Below the pieces are notes generated by a model, which saw only the letters and a program-made list of their open reading frames with translations, was not told the DNA's origin and ran no database searches. The position numbers were made by a program, and so were the translations under genes. A stretch of 64,000 bases of DNA from Sequoia sempervirens (Eukaryota > Streptophyta > Pinopsida > Cupressales > Cupressaceae): contig VDFB02193867.1 of assembly GCA_007258455.2 (NCBI GenBank), positions 569,474,656-569,538,655 on the forward strand, read 5' to 3'. Below, piece by piece: positions 10,765 to 23,255 of the stretch. How positions within the stretch are numbered: position 1 is the stretch's first letter; every line of letters starts with the position of its first letter.

Positions 10765-12340
10765 GTTACTATTATAAAAAAAATCTTTTTAACTTAAACG
10801 ACGATGGAAACCCTACAGCGGTGGACTAGAAATGACAATGGAAATGATGGAACCGTGGCGGATTGTGCTGGTAATGGAGGAATCCCTTTCGTGGCGGCTT
10901 ATGCAGTCTGTGGTGGCGAATCATCTTTGGTGGTTGGTGAACGCAAGGGTGTTGGCGGAGTCGCTGTCCAGGGAGGTGGAATATCGAATGCAACAGAGAA
11001 ATGTGAACCTTCTAAGCGCAAAGGCCCTACTGCGAGGGCATCGTTGTTGGCTTCGAGGGTTCGACCGGGGAGTTTGGCGATTAGAGGGTTTATCCCTGTT
11101 GCAAATACCATATCCATTGATCTGAAAGCTGAGACGATAGAGGAAATAGATGAGAATGTTTTTGAGCTCTCTGTTCGTGGGGTGATTTGTCGGTTTAGGG
11201 GTTTTTGGCCTAGCCTTCCTCAGCTGCACTCTTGGATCTCCACCGAATGGGAGCCTCTAATTTCTGGTAAAGTCCATATTTTCCCCATGGCTAAGGGGTT
11301 TTTTGTTGCTAAGTTTGACAATGCTCAGGATAGAAACATAATTTTATGTGACAATTTTTTTAGCTGGGAGGACAATTTTTTGTTGATGATTAAGCCTTGG
11401 CATTCTGATTTCAATCCTGCCTATGAAACTTTCAACAAGATCCTGATTTGGGTTCGGCTGCCAAATCTTCCTCTCCACTTATGGACTGACCCTCTTTTGG
11501 AGGAAGTAGGTGATGCCATTGGTGATTTCTTGCTGGTGGATGATGAAACCTCTGACATTTTTCATTCCACCTTTGCCCATTGGTTGAAATGGATGTTTCA
11601 AAATGACTGCTTGCTGAGATTTTACTTAAATCTCCTAAGGGTTCTTGGGTCCAATCTTTGGACTATGAAGGGATTCCCTTCCATTGTAGAAGATGTTTTA
11701 AAACAGGTCATGCTGCTGCTTAATGTGGATTTGAGAAAAAATCAATGAAGGCTACATGGTGGAAAGGTGCTTCTCAATAACATTATACGGTTGAGAAGAA
11801 ATCTGAACAACTTAGGAGTTTTTCTGAGGTGGTTGCGTCAGAATCACAGGGTCTTGGGGCATCCCCTCCAGATGTCTCAAATGGTGGGGCTGTTGATGTT
11901 GAACAAGATTTTCATGTTGAAACCCCAAAAGAGTGAGAGAATGGGTCTCAAGCTGCCATTTATGGTGATAGCGCTTCGGCTATCATTTCTGGTGGCTTTT
12001 CTGAAACATCTATGCCTGCACGAAGGAATAATGATGAAATAATTAAGACAATGGCAGCAGGTACATGTATTCATCTTCAGGAAAATTGTGTGCTGGCTTG
12101 GCATGAAAAGGCAGGGCAAGTGGAAGAAGGATGGATTACTATTAAGGGCAAGAAACCAAAATTTTCTAGGCCTTCTTTTGACATGACTCTTCGTTCCCAC
12201 AAGAGAAGTTCTAAATGTAAATCTTGACGGGTCTTGTTTGGGGGTTGGTTTTTGGCTGGCTGCAAGTTGTTCTTGTTGCGGCTTTGTTTTTTATTGTAAA
12301 GGGTTTCGGGTCCCTTCAAAACCTGTTTTTACCTTAATCA
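10765..12340 (+). mobile_element. Second ORF1-only LINE
   Basis: This contains a DUF4283 ORF1 followed directly by a 3' region (tgtaaagggtttcgggtccc...ttaccttaatcaaaaa) that resembles the tail of the 6990-8709 element. Endonuclease and RT are again absent. The 5' end is set only approximately by similarity to the start of the first element (tactattat-like text). I cannot confirm a target site duplication. Confidence 0.7.
10804..12227 (+). pseudogene. LINE ORF1 (DUF4283), frameshifted
   Basis: From ATG 10804 the frame has a glycine-rich N-terminus, a DUF4283 domain from about residue 125 (VRGVICRFRGFWPSLPQLHSW, IWVRLPNLPLHLW) and a frame break near 11580. The next frame carries DYEGIPFHCRRC and FKTGHAAA, a CCHC knuckle whose final spacing is interrupted by a stop codon, then KATWWKGAS. 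A later piece at 12012-12227 has EEGWITIKGKKPK, equivalent to the ORF1 C-terminus of the first LINE. This is a decayed RNA-binding ORF1, related to but diverged from the copy at 7460. Confidence 0.75.
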
Positions 12341-12345
12341 AAAAC

Positions 12346-15300
12346 ATCATCAACCCATATCATATCATGTTTATGTATTTTAAAACATGACTTTTGAAAC
12401 TCCATGTAGTCCTTGAGAAACTTTTCATTCAATTTTCTTACATCATGGGAATCGAGGAAATTTAATATTTGATTTATATGCCATTTTAAAGCCTTCATTA
12501 ACAATCTTCACAAATCTCTTTGTGGTTGATTTCTAACATCATTGCAACTTGTTCAACAATATTATAAAAGGCGAGTCTTTTAGAAGTCTCTGTAAGGTGC
12601 ATCCTTTTTCTTGAAAAACATCATCATTTCTCCTTTCTAAAATAACTCAGAGAATTTCAATGGAAAGAATAAGCCAAAACAAATTAAGCTTAGAGCTCAA
12701 ACATTAACATAACTAAAAAGAATTTCATGCTAAGAAAGGTTCTTTTAAATATGCCACCCAACGATATTTCCCATAAAAAATTCCCAAATATATTTAGCAT
12801 GAACACAATAAAAAAGGAGATGATTAAAGTCTTTAGGGATGCAAATAGAACAACTCAAATTACAATAACCAACACCATGAAAAAAGAGATAATAGCAAGC
12901 TTCTTAATAAAAAATAACCATCTAAAACAAGATTTTTAGGTTCTAAATACTTGCACCAATAACACTTAAGAATACTAGATTAAGCCTCAACATCAATATT
13001 AACATATCAAACATTTTTGACATGGGTTAGCACCCTTGGGAGTTTGTTAGAAGCCGATGCAAGAGCATCCCTGTTTGTAAAGCAATCCTATATCAACCAA
13101 AAACATTTCTTCTTTTGCAATTCAGTTTGTAGTTGTCTCAATAGTTTCTTCTGTATTTTACCGCATTATCATTTCTCAACTCACAGGAGCAAGATATGGA
13201 TTCTACATGAGGCCATCTATAACATATCCAAATTTCAGGTGATTTGCATTCATTTACAAAAAGTTATCGCTCTCAAAATTTCACTGTCAATTCTCAGACA
13301 GAGCATTTAGGGCCTATCTGGTCCAGGTTGGATGTGCGAACCATTTCCGAAACATGTGGAGCTTAATGGAACATCATTCAAGCATTTTAGGTCTAGGGGA
13401 ACTTTCTTGGAGATCTACAATACATCCCATTTCCCGATGGGTTATCTTTTCATGAGCTTAGTTCGACCTACACATTTGATCTTGCATTACGGTTTATAAG
13501 CCCTTGAGGCTGACGCGGATCATAATTGAAGTTAGAGATTCATATTTAAGATCATTTGTAATCCATTAGAAAGCAGTTAGTTAGGAGTTAGTAGTTGAGG
13601 ATTGACCAAATAGTTAGATTCAACCTTCAAGGTTGTGGATTGCAATAAGGCTATATGCCAATTGTAATATCTTGTAATGCCTTGTTGTAGGCCTGTGAGC
13701 CCTAGTCATTCCACACTTGTGGTGTATGATGCGCATAAGACTACGACTTGTTGAATCAATGATAATTCATGTTTGCTGAACATTTCTTGTGTTTTTTCTA
13801 TTGTGTTGCACTCAAGACTACATGGTTGGACAATCCTCTATGGACCTCCATCTGTGGTTGAACCAAAAGCTTGTATAGTCTAGTAGCATTAATATTAAAG
13901 AAAGTAGTACCATCCACCAATTGAAAATTTTCAATGATCTTAGTACTGAACTTTAACTCAACAAAAAAATTGATATTAAACATAGCTTTCTTTAAAATAG
14001 AAAAGGTTATTTTATGAGTTGAGCAAAGAATGAGGTAAGGCCAATTTTAAATAAAACCATAACAAAAATGTTGTCAATGTTTGTAATTACTCAATTGTCC
14101 TAGAGTTTCACCGAGCAACCTTGAAGTGGAGCAAGTAGCTTATTATTTTAGTTTAGATTCCACTAAATATATCTCAAATTGAAATTTTCACTTTCATCAT
14201 TTCTTTTGAAGGCTTCACTACCATTAATTAGCCTCCACATAGTCCTCCAAGCCCTCTAAATGTTGCTAAAAACATTAGAGCTTAAAGATTTTATTCAAAA
14301 GTCTTCAAGTAAAATGTTGTGGGAGTGAAGACCCTTTTATTGATGAACTTTTTTTTTTTTGAAACAATTCATTTTGTGGCCTAGGCCCCACCCTAGATTT
14401 TTTCAAGTTCTTCAGGTCTAAGTCCCCTTTTTTTACCTAGGTAACACCTATTTCACTTTACAACATACATTTTCCTATTACCTTTTCCATCAAATCAAAG
14501 GAAACTTTTGATTAACTTTTGAACATTCTCCATTTTATTAACTTTTGAATAGGTATGAAATTGGACTATATGGTTTAGAAATAATAAGGGTCAATCTTAT
14601 ATATTTTACTTTTTTAAGGAAAAAAGTTATTTATGTACGCATTTAAAATCTAAATTTATGGTATACTTGTAAAAATAGAAAGAGATTTCAATTATGCATG
14701 CATCATGAATCTAGTTGCTATTGTATTGGTAATAATGATTCCTTTTTTCTTGTTATCTTTTAGCTATAGTATATGCATATAATATGTAGCATAAAAAATA
14801 ATAATAATAAATTATACAAAAAGTAAATGGACAAACTAACAAATCTAGTACACTCACGTTGAATTTGAAATGAAGAAGAGAAAATAAACAAAGGTACAAT
14901 CATATATTATGTTTTGACAAAGCTAGACATTATGAGACTTTTGGTTCTCTAATCTTCTATAAGTTATTCCTAAGGGGTTGCTAATCCTTCTTATCAAAAC
15001 ATGTTAGGCCAACGAATGAGAGATATATGACTCCCTACTATACTTTAGGCTCCACAAAACTTAGGTGGGTACACCTCAATGACATAGGACTTTGTATAAA
15101 TTATAGGAATATCGCAAGATCCTTTGCTTCAAGATCCTCCTCCTTTGACCTCTCCTCCTATCCAAAATTCCCACCAAACTTTGATCTAGGAGGATTCAGG
15201 AGTTCTTGCCGCCTATGTAGTTAGAGCCTCATCTCTTGTGGTCAAAGCCCCTCTTTTCCCCTCAGTTTTGAAGGTTTGGTAAAAGAGTTTCCTTTGTGCC

Positions 15301-15663
15301 ACCTCAACCTAGTTTTAGATGCCCCCAAGGACACATTTTTTCCTAGCTTCTCAAAATATTCATCCTACTTTATCTTCCTTTAAGGAGATTAATGAGGAAC
15401 ATGAAACTATCAAGGAGATTCTCTTTGAAATAAACATGAATGCAATGGTTTTATGATCTTTTAAAAGTGAGAAATTTTCAAAAGAAATTGCTAATGAAGT
15501 CTTGTAGGAAAATATTGGCTTTGATTTCTCACAAAGGCTTTCCATATCCCAATTGGAAAGTAAAGAAACCCTATGCAAACTTGAAAAAACAAAAAATTCA
15601 AGTCTTAAAACCCAAGAAGAAATAACAATTGGAATACATTCCACTTTGAATAAAGCTCTAAGA
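12346..15663. other. Non-coding interval with a possible old LTR fragment
   Basis: No gene is supportable. About 13310-13790 has the look of a decayed LTR (catatttaagatcatttgt, repeated gttagttaggagttag, aatcttgtaatgcc) but I find no boundaries or TSD. From about 15360, lysine-rich broken frames (KETLCKLEKTKNSS-like text in the third frame) probably belong to the 5' part of the LINE that becomes recognisable at 15664. Confidence 0.35.
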
Positions 15664-18470
15664 TGGAAGAGGTCATGTCACTTTCCTCAGTAGAAATGAA
15701 GGTCCTATCCTAGAATGTTAGGGGCATTAATAAAAGATGCTTAATCAAGCACCAACTAGAATCTCATTATTATGATATTCTACTTTTGCAAGAAACAAGT
15801 CTCCTCTACCCAAGGCAATCTAATTTTCAATAAATGGTCAAAGTGGAATTTCTCTATGGTTGAGGCCTTGGGTGCTTCAAGCAGCATAGCAATGCTATGG
15901 AATAAAAGAAAAGTCATCTCCACAACTTTGGGGTTAAATTGGATGCTCCTCAACATCTCCAACTCGGCTTCCACTCTCAACTTTTGGTCATTCAATGTCT
16001 ATGGTCCAATTACCACCATTCTTAAAAAGCAATTGTGGAACCTTCTAAATTCTATTCTAAAGTCCCTAAAAGATGAGTTAGTTGTTCTTGGTGGCGATTT
16101 CAATGTTGTTACTGATATGAAAGAAAAATTTGGAGGGATCATCCCTCCTACCAAGGCTATTGAGGATTTCAATACATTTACCAATGAATTTCACTTGGTA
16201 GATTCCCTCGACCAATGGAAAATTCACATGCACAAATAGGAGAAATGATTTCCTTCTCATTTTTGAAAGACTTGATAAGTTCATTTTCTTAGCAAATTGG
16301 CTATCTACCTCTTCCAATTCTCTTTTGCTATCACAAATTTCTTATGCTTAGATCATTTCCACATCTCCCTTGACATTTTGAAGTGAGCTCCTTCCCCCCT
16401 TAATTGGCCCTTCATATGTGAAGCTATGTGGTTTAGAGATAACAATCTTCATCCCCTTTTGTGTGTTTGGTAGGACAATGTTCCTTTTGCTAAAGGCTCG
16501 AGGATATTTTAGATTTGCAAAAAACTTCAATTTGTTAAATCAAAGATCATAAAGTGGAATAGAGATCATTTCAAGAATATCTTTGAAGAAAAAAAACCTA
16601 ATTAAAAAAGAACTGCATGATCTTAATGATTATATCATTTAGAATGGGATGAATAAGGAGAGCCTTGATTTAGAAAAAAAATGTTGATATCAAATCTAGA
16701 GAAATTTTGTACAAGGAAGAACTTTACTAGCAACATAAATCTAGGGAACTCTAGCTAATAAAGGGAGATAGGAATAACAAATTATTTCATGCTTCTACTA
16801 ATTTGGAAGGAATGTCAACTCTATTTCATTCATCAATTATTCTAAAGGCTAGTTCTTAAATGATCAAACAACCATCCAAAATGAAGCTTTTTTGCTTGTT
16901 CTAGAATCCATTAACAAATTCTTAAGATGATATGGATACTACTATCCTTTTCTATATAGTATTCCTTCCTTAATTTCTCAAGATCAAAATAATATGCTCT
17001 TATCTAAATTTACCCTGGAGGAAATAAAAAAGGTGGTATTTTCTCCATCTTTAGACAAAGCTCATTACTTAATGGTTTCATTATTATTTTTTTCAAAAAT
17101 GGGGGATTTTTATTGGCAAGAATATATGGTTGGCTACAAAGGAATCTAGAAGAAATAGAAGCGTTTTGAAGGAATTGAATGTCACCTCTATCACCTTTAT
17201 TCCAAAGTCTCAAAATCCCTCTTTGTTGATTTTAGGCATATCTCTCTATGCAACACTATTTATAAGATATTTCCAAAGCTATTTGTTTGAGTCTGACTTC
17301 TATCTTTCCTCTTTTTTCCCTTGAAAATCAAGGTAGTTTCATCCCCAAAAGAGAAATTGTAGAGGGCACTTTGATAGCTCGTGAAGTTCTTCATTCTATC
17401 TATGCAAGTAGACAATCAACAATGGTGATCAAGTTAGATATGATGAAAGTGATTGAAACTTCCTTTTATTGCTTTTTAAAAAGTCTTTTTTCTTCCCATT
17501 GGTGCAAATGGTTTTATGCTTGCATCTCTAGTATCAAGTTCTCCATTCTTATAAAGGGCAACCTAATTGATTTCTTTAGTTCCACCCAAGGGATCAAACA
17601 AGGAGATCCTATATCTCCCTTCCTCTTTATGATCATGACTGAGGCTCTTAGTAGGTCAATTTCAATGTAGAATCAAGATCACTCATGGAAAGGCATTATT
17701 ATCCCAAGATTTCTCGTTTCCATAGCTCATTCACTCTTTTCTAATGATACACTTCTATTTGGCCAAATGACTCTAAGGGAAGTTGAATCTGTCAATAAAG
17801 TTCTCATATTATTATGCAAATTCTAGTTAGTCAATCAATCCTACCAAATCCAAAATATTCTTCTGCAATAGGACTCTGAGTCATTAGTAAAGGATCACTA
17901 AGTTTTTCAGACTCAATTTAGAAAAACTTATGCACCAATATCTACGTGTCTCTTTTCTGGGGAGCTCTCAAAAACGAGTTTTGGAAAAAAGTAATTATAT
18001 TTGTTCAAAGAAGAATCACCACTTGGAGAGGGCAATGACTAACCTTGGATGATCATTTTATCATGATCAAAGTTGTGCTTGTGGTAGTTCCTACTTATAT
18101 GATGTCTTTTTTTAAAATGCCAAAAGGTATCATAATAGAGTTAGAGAAAAACATGAGAAATTTGCTTTGGAAATGGAGCTCTAAAATGGAGAAAAAGATT
18201 GCTCTCATCTCATGGGAAAATATTTGCAACTGAAAAATTTAGGGGGATTGGGATAATCAACATTGAAGCTCAAAATTTTCCCCTAAGAACCAAGCTATCA
18301 TGGGTTATGTTTGCTAAATTAGACTCCAAATGGTGCAAGATCATGCAAGCAAAATATATGGATACTTTAGGAAAAGAACAAAATTTCACTATGGAAAACC
18401 CTTCATTTAGATCCAAAATGTGGAACTTTATAGTTAATTGTAGAGAAGTCATTATTTCCCATCTTTCATA

Positions 18471-18614
18471 GATAAGCAACAATAGAGAGAAAGCCTTTTT
18501 CTATGAAAACTCTTGGAATGGTTACACCCCTTTGAGTACCATGGATAAGCAACAATGGAGAGAAAGCCTTTCTTTGTGAAAACTTTTGGAATGGTTACAC
18601 CCCTTTGAATACCA
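18471..18614 (+). repeat. 72-bp tandem duplication in the LINE ORF2
   Basis: Two adjacent copies begin with gataagcaacaat at 18471 and 18543 and run through ggttacacccctttga. The copies differ at a few positions. The duplication lies between the connection and zf-RVT parts of the dead ORF2 and has no coding meaning. Confidence 0.85.
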
Positions 18615-19068
18615 TTAAGGAAATTATAAAAACTAAAATGATTCTTAAACAAATTTGGTGTGATAATGCGAAAGACTACTTCAAAATATCAATAGAATCC
18701 CTTTTGTCAAAGGTTAAATGGAAATATTTGTAAGACTATCCTATCCCTTCAAGTCAAAAAATTCTTGTCACAATAATTCCTAATCAAAGAAAAATATTTT
18801 ATTCCACCAAGGCAGATGGGCTCTCATGGATGCCTTATTAATTGGGTCAATATTCAGTCAAGCATGATTATCATGCTCTTACCTTCTCAATAGAAAAGGA
18901 AATTTGGCCTTCAAATTTGTGTTCCAGAATAAGGTCTTCCCTTTGAAAGTAGGTGCTTTCTCTTGGCTTCCACTAAACAATAGAATCCTCACAAGCAAAA
19001 TACTAAAAAATATGGGCATCTCTCCTTGTTTTAGTTGTGTCCTCTATAGCTCAGAGAGGAAACAAATC

Positions 19069-19440
19069 GCCATAGTTCCATGGAGTTTCTTGACGGGGGG
19101 ATGCGGGGACGTGGGGACCAAGGGCCTAAGTTTGGGGATGGCGGGGGGATAGTGGTGGGTGCTGGTAGGGCACTGAAATACATATAGTACTTGAAAAGAT
19201 AGTTATAATCTAAGATGTATAAGTATAGGAATTATACATCTTGGAGACAACTAGGAGTCCCATAGACGTCTTGAGGACACATCGACGTCCTCAAAGTTCT
19301 AGCAGTGTCTTGGAGACAATGACGTTGGTGGTGGGATGGTGGCGATGGTGGGGGTTGTCCCCCCAAGTCCCTAAGTCTCCAAGATGGGGACGTTTAGGAA
19401 ATGTGGGGTTTTTGGGGGGGATGTGTCCCCATGGAACACT
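19069..19440. mobile_element. 372-bp MITE-like insert with 7-bp TSD ACAAATC
   Basis: ACAAATC occurs at 19062-19068 and 19441-19447, and the LINE zf-RVT frame resumes across the gap (SER...TTNHLLLNC). The insert starts gccatagttccatgg and ends ccatggaacact, giving a short imperfect terminal inverted repeat built on GTTCCATGG. It is G-rich, unlike its surroundings, and encodes nothing recognisable. The superfamily is uncertain; a TSD of 7-8 bp would suit hAT-type elements. Confidence 0.7.
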
Positions 19441-20175
19441 ACAAATCACTTACTCTTGAATTGTTCTTTTTCCAATAATTGTTGGTGTTGGCTAAGCTTG
19501 AAATTGGGTGGCATGACTCCTTTCCAAATAGTGTACTACAATTTTTCCTTAGTTGACCCTCTCTTAGAATTAACTTTTGGTTGCTTTCAGTAGATGGCCC
19601 TTCTCTTCTAATTTAGAAGATTTGGCTTGAAATAAACATGATTTTCCAGAAGAAATGCACAAGTTGTAAAGAATTCAAATATAAGTTGAAAAAGTCTTCT
19701 TTGAAAACACTGTGACACAAGCAAACAAATATATCAGTAATAGCTCAAAATTGTCAAATATGGATGGCATGCTTCTAAGACACTTGAATTATATGAAGCC
19801 CCCCATTTTCCTCATAACCACACAATGTATCAAGGGCAATATGGACATAAATAACATAAAATGTGTTCCTTCTCCACCCACTAAGGTTAGAGACTATGCA
19901 GAAAACATGCTGACAACTACTATAGCCAAACTTCTTATTGCTTAAGCTTTACTAATGAGGATTTTGTTGGTCAGAATAGAGAATTTTAGGACACAAATTG
20001 AAGGTGGTTCAATGGTAGTTATATTTTCTTTGAAGAATAGATCTTATCCTGATTGGAAACTTAACTGAGATATCCTCTCTCCCAGACTGTTTTGAAATGT
20101 ATGAGCATACCCATTGCTATAAGGAAAGAAACAAAGTGACAGATTGCCCAGAAAAACCTAGCTATAGACTGGAAC

Positions 20176-20655
20176 AAAAAGTTTAGAGGATTCAACTCCG
20201 ATCCTAGCATTGTCCCATCCCCAACCTTTAAAGGTTCTCCAAGTCGACAAATCCAGAATGCAACCTTCCCATCACTCCTCTAAATGGAGTTAATTTTTTT
20301 CAAACTTATTGCATTGGGTGTAGGATTTTCTTGTCTTTTCAATTGTGATGCCATATTTTATTCTCGACGGTGCATATTATGAAGTTTGTACGTAGATGAT
20401 ATCTTCATGTGAGCCAAAAGATGATGCCATTTATTTATTTTATTCCTATCGCTTCCATTCCATATTATTTTGAGTGAAGGTTAATGCATGTGCCAACTCT
20501 CCTCTCAACCAATGGATGGTGTAGCTTCGCAATCAATTATCCCTTGCGCTTTTTCATCGTTAAATTCCACTCCCATTGTCTTCATTTGGCATAATTCCTA
20601 TCACGACAATGATAGAGCTCTAGAAGAACAAACATAGTTTCCTCCCAATTCAGAA
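20176..20655. other. LINE 3' region or flank
   Basis: The RNase H remnant fades after about 20160. The remainder has no recognisable gene. A LINE poly-A or simple tail is not obvious, so the 3' end of the LINE is not fixed. Confidence 0.35.
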
Positions 20656-20906
20656 ATGGGAGCCTCAAGTTTTTGGGAGTTTTGGCTTTGTTTACTTAGC
20701 CCACTCTTCAATATCAACTATGAAGCTGTTGAAAAGATGATACAGGTGGTCGTTGGTACTGAAATCCGCATGCATCATCCTCGTGCAATGCTATACTTTG
20801 AAGTTGCATCTTTTTTTCAAAACCCAACACTCCTCGGGGAGCTGGTTGCCAATTACATTCAAAGATATCTCCTATTAGATGATAAGCTCAATGATGTGGT
20901 TGAAAG
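20656..20906 (+). CDS. Unrecognised ORF fragment, truncated by a transposon
   Basis: The frame encodes about 84 residues of non-repetitive sequence (NYEAVEKMIQVVVGTEIR, LGELVANYIQRYLLLDD) with ordinary composition. I do not recognise the family. The TIR element at 20907 supplies the stop codon. If the element and one TSD are removed, the frame runs on (DVVERYDLYLILL) to about 21690. It may be an exon or a LINE-associated leftover. Confidence 0.35.
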
Positions 20907-21566
20907 CTAAGTTGCCGAATCGAGTACGGGTACGTGGGTACTGGGACGGGTACGGTACGCCGGTACGACAATTTTTTTTTGGGACGGTGGGTACGTTTGG
21001 GTAAGTTCGTACATAAAACATATAAAAATCATAGATATAGACATATTTGCAGCCTAAAAAGTAAAAACAAGAATTAAATTTAGAATACCACATATCATGC
21101 ATATGCTAAACAGAACTTAGAACTACCATAAATATAACAAATCTGAAATACAATTATACTAAATTAATTTGATATCAATTTTATCAAAACTTGAATGTTA
21201 CAATAGGTATATAATTATATCGAATTCATTGTTCATTGGTTCAACATTTAAAACAATATAATACAATTAACGGTAGGCATCATATGGATCATCAGGTTGA
21301 TTAAGATCAACATCATCATTGACATTAGATGATGTAGGTAAAAAGAAGGAAAAAATCTGCGTCGAGACTTTTGGAATCGGTCAAACATGCCACGTCGACC
21401 GGAAAAATGTCAGAAAAAAGTCAGGATTCATCTATTTTTTAAAATACATTTCAGGAGTAAAAAATGCAGTACCCTGGTCAATTCCACAGGGTTTCTACAC
21501 GTATCCAATTCGGATACGTACCAGTACCCAGAATCAGCAGGGCATAGGGGTGATTCCGGTAACTTA
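20907..21566. mobile_element. 660-bp TIR element with 9-bp TSD GGTTGAAAG
   Basis: GGTTGAAAG flanks the insert at 20898-20906 and 21567-21575. The ends are inverted: taagttgccgaatc on the left, and the right end reads taagttaccggaatc on the opposite strand. Subterminal arrays of GGTACG and GGTAC words lie at both ends (20925-21010 and about 21495-21530). There is no transposase. A 9-bp TSD suits a Mutator-like non-autonomous element, but the assignment is inference. Confidence 0.8.
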
Positions 21567-21575
21567 GGTTGAAAG

Positions 21576-22423
21576 GTATGACCTTTACCTTATCTTATTG
21601 GTGGCCTTTTTACTTCTTAAAAAAAATTCCAAAAAGGACCCTATGGTTTTCTATCTTCAGTGTCATTCAAACAAAGTTACAAAATGATAGTTCAAACATA
21701 ATGGAGAATGCATGAACTCTCACCTACAAAGTTTGGACTCCTTTTTTTTATTGTGTAAGTGTGAGATGGACTTTCTAGGCTTTACACTTCCTCCTGGGCC
21801 ATATCCCACACTAGCCCCTTCAGTCTCATGTTGCTATTCTGACCACCCCAAGGGCAGACTTGGACCTGCTTGATGTTTCATCTTCCACCTCCTTGGCCAC
21901 CAATTAACTCTTTTCAGTCTACCTTTTTTGGCCTTATTGCCTTTCTTGGCCTAGTGATGTTAAATAATTATAATGCATATTTTCTGTATGTATTTTGCAG
22001 CTCCTACTTGGAGCTTCTTGTTTTTCTCTGTATCTACGTTTTTATATCATTAATATGATGGCTAGGTGGATTCACCTTTTATTTTAAAAAAATCCAAACA
22101 TGCTACTATTTAAGGTTTAGATGAGAATTATCCATAAGGTGAATATTTTTTCAAATTTGTAGTTTGATAGCGACGTGATTTAACCTTAATATAAACTATT
22201 TAACCAAAAATGCTTGTACTAGAATTGGAACCATTTCCCTTATATTCATGTTCATGTTTCCCTTTCATTGAGTTATATTACATGGTTTTACCTCACCAAT
22301 CCCTAAACATATAGCCTATTTAGTTGACCTTATGGAAGGTTAAAGGAAATTAACTTTAGGTTCTTGCCTAGTTCTTCTTAAAAATTAGTGAATAGTGGTA
22401 CCTAGTACAAGTTGCACAAGGAA
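21576..22423. other. Non-coding interval
   Basis: No gene is supported. The sequence has several T-rich stretches and a short open frame at 21870-22058 of hydrophobic, low-complexity character that I do not consider real. Confidence 0.35.
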
Positions 22424-22865
22424 ATATTTGGTCCTATTAAGAGTTGTTAGTGCATCTTCTTAGATTGCATCTAGAAATGATTCAAGATTCTATGAAATTA
22501 TAATCAACTTAAAAGTTAAATTTAATAGATCAATTTTTAACTAATTATTAAAGATAATGAATACAAGATTTGTGTGAAAATTTGATGTCTATTGAGTAGT
22601 TGTTGTCATGATTGTATTAAGATTTTTTTTAAAATTTTAAAAATATTTGGTCCTATTAAGACTTGTTATTGCATCTTCTTAGATTGTAACTAGTAATGAT
22701 TCAAGATTCTATGAAAATATAACCAACTTAAAAGTTAAAAGTTAAATTTAATAGATCAAATTTTAACTAAAATTGTTAAAGATAATGAATACAAGAGATT
22801 TGTGAAATAGATGTCTATTGAGTAGTTGTTGTCATGGTTGTTTTAAGAATTTTTCTTAAAATAAA
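22424..22865 (+). repeat. Two-copy tandem repeat, unit about 219 bp
   Basis: The second copy starts at about 22643 with atatttggtcctattaag, as does the first at 22424. Shared landmarks are tgcatcttcttagattg, aatgattcaagattctatga and gtctattgagtagttgttg. The copies differ by several substitutions and small indels. No coding content is seen. Confidence 0.85.
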
Positions 22866-23255
22866 TAAATAAAAATCAAGTGATGTCATGTGTCAAAAGA
22901 AAGGATTCAAATGAAATTGAACATGGATAGATGGGAAGGTGCAAAAAGTTGGGCCAAAAAGTGGCCAACTTTTTTAAAAAAATTTGAAGTCATAATGCGA
23001 GAGCATTATAACGTACTCACGTTATGGCTTGGTATGACTGAGCCTAAGGATCGATCACACCGAGCCTATAACGCACTCATGTCCTAATGCAAGCGATTTG
23101 TGTGTCTTTATAAGAAAAAAAAAGCAAATCTAAATCATTTTAGACTGTCATATTTCTTCATCCACGGCCTACAAACCCTTCCAAGGCATGCTCGCATTGC
23201 GGAGACCTAAAATTCTCAATTTTCTTTACTGAATCGTTGCTATTTCTTCGCTACA

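Larger units (their letters stand above)
15664..20175 (+). pseudogene. Decayed LINE ORF2: endonuclease, reverse transcriptase, zf-RVT, RNase H
   Basis: In order: an endonuclease start (LS*NVRGINKRCLIK, with the usual Trp replaced by a stop, about 15690-15770); endonuclease core NVYGP and VLGGDFNVV (15772-16239 frame); RT fingers/palm (GSFIPKREIVEG, MVIKLDMMK, QGIKQGDPISPFLF, 17287-17670 frame); the catalytic motif near 17735 reads FSND instead of F/YADD; thumb/connection (PTYMMSFFK, FRGIGIINIEAQN, 18045-18471); a zf-RVT region (18904-19590) split by a 372-bp insert; and a plant-type RNase H remnant (IEGGSMVVIFSLKN, EHTHCYKERNKVTD, about 19980-20155). In a live element this enzyme nicks DNA and copies RNA by target-primed reverse transcription. 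Many stops and frameshifts, and the lost Asp, make it inactive. Confidence 0.85.

Noticed and set aside
10532..12350. TSD aaaacatcat for the second LINE
   Set aside because: Only 10 bases, overlapping the A-rich tail, and too far from the start that matches the first LINE.
13798..13983. Minus-strand 61-codon frame
   Set aside because: Short, low-complexity and unsupported by any motif.
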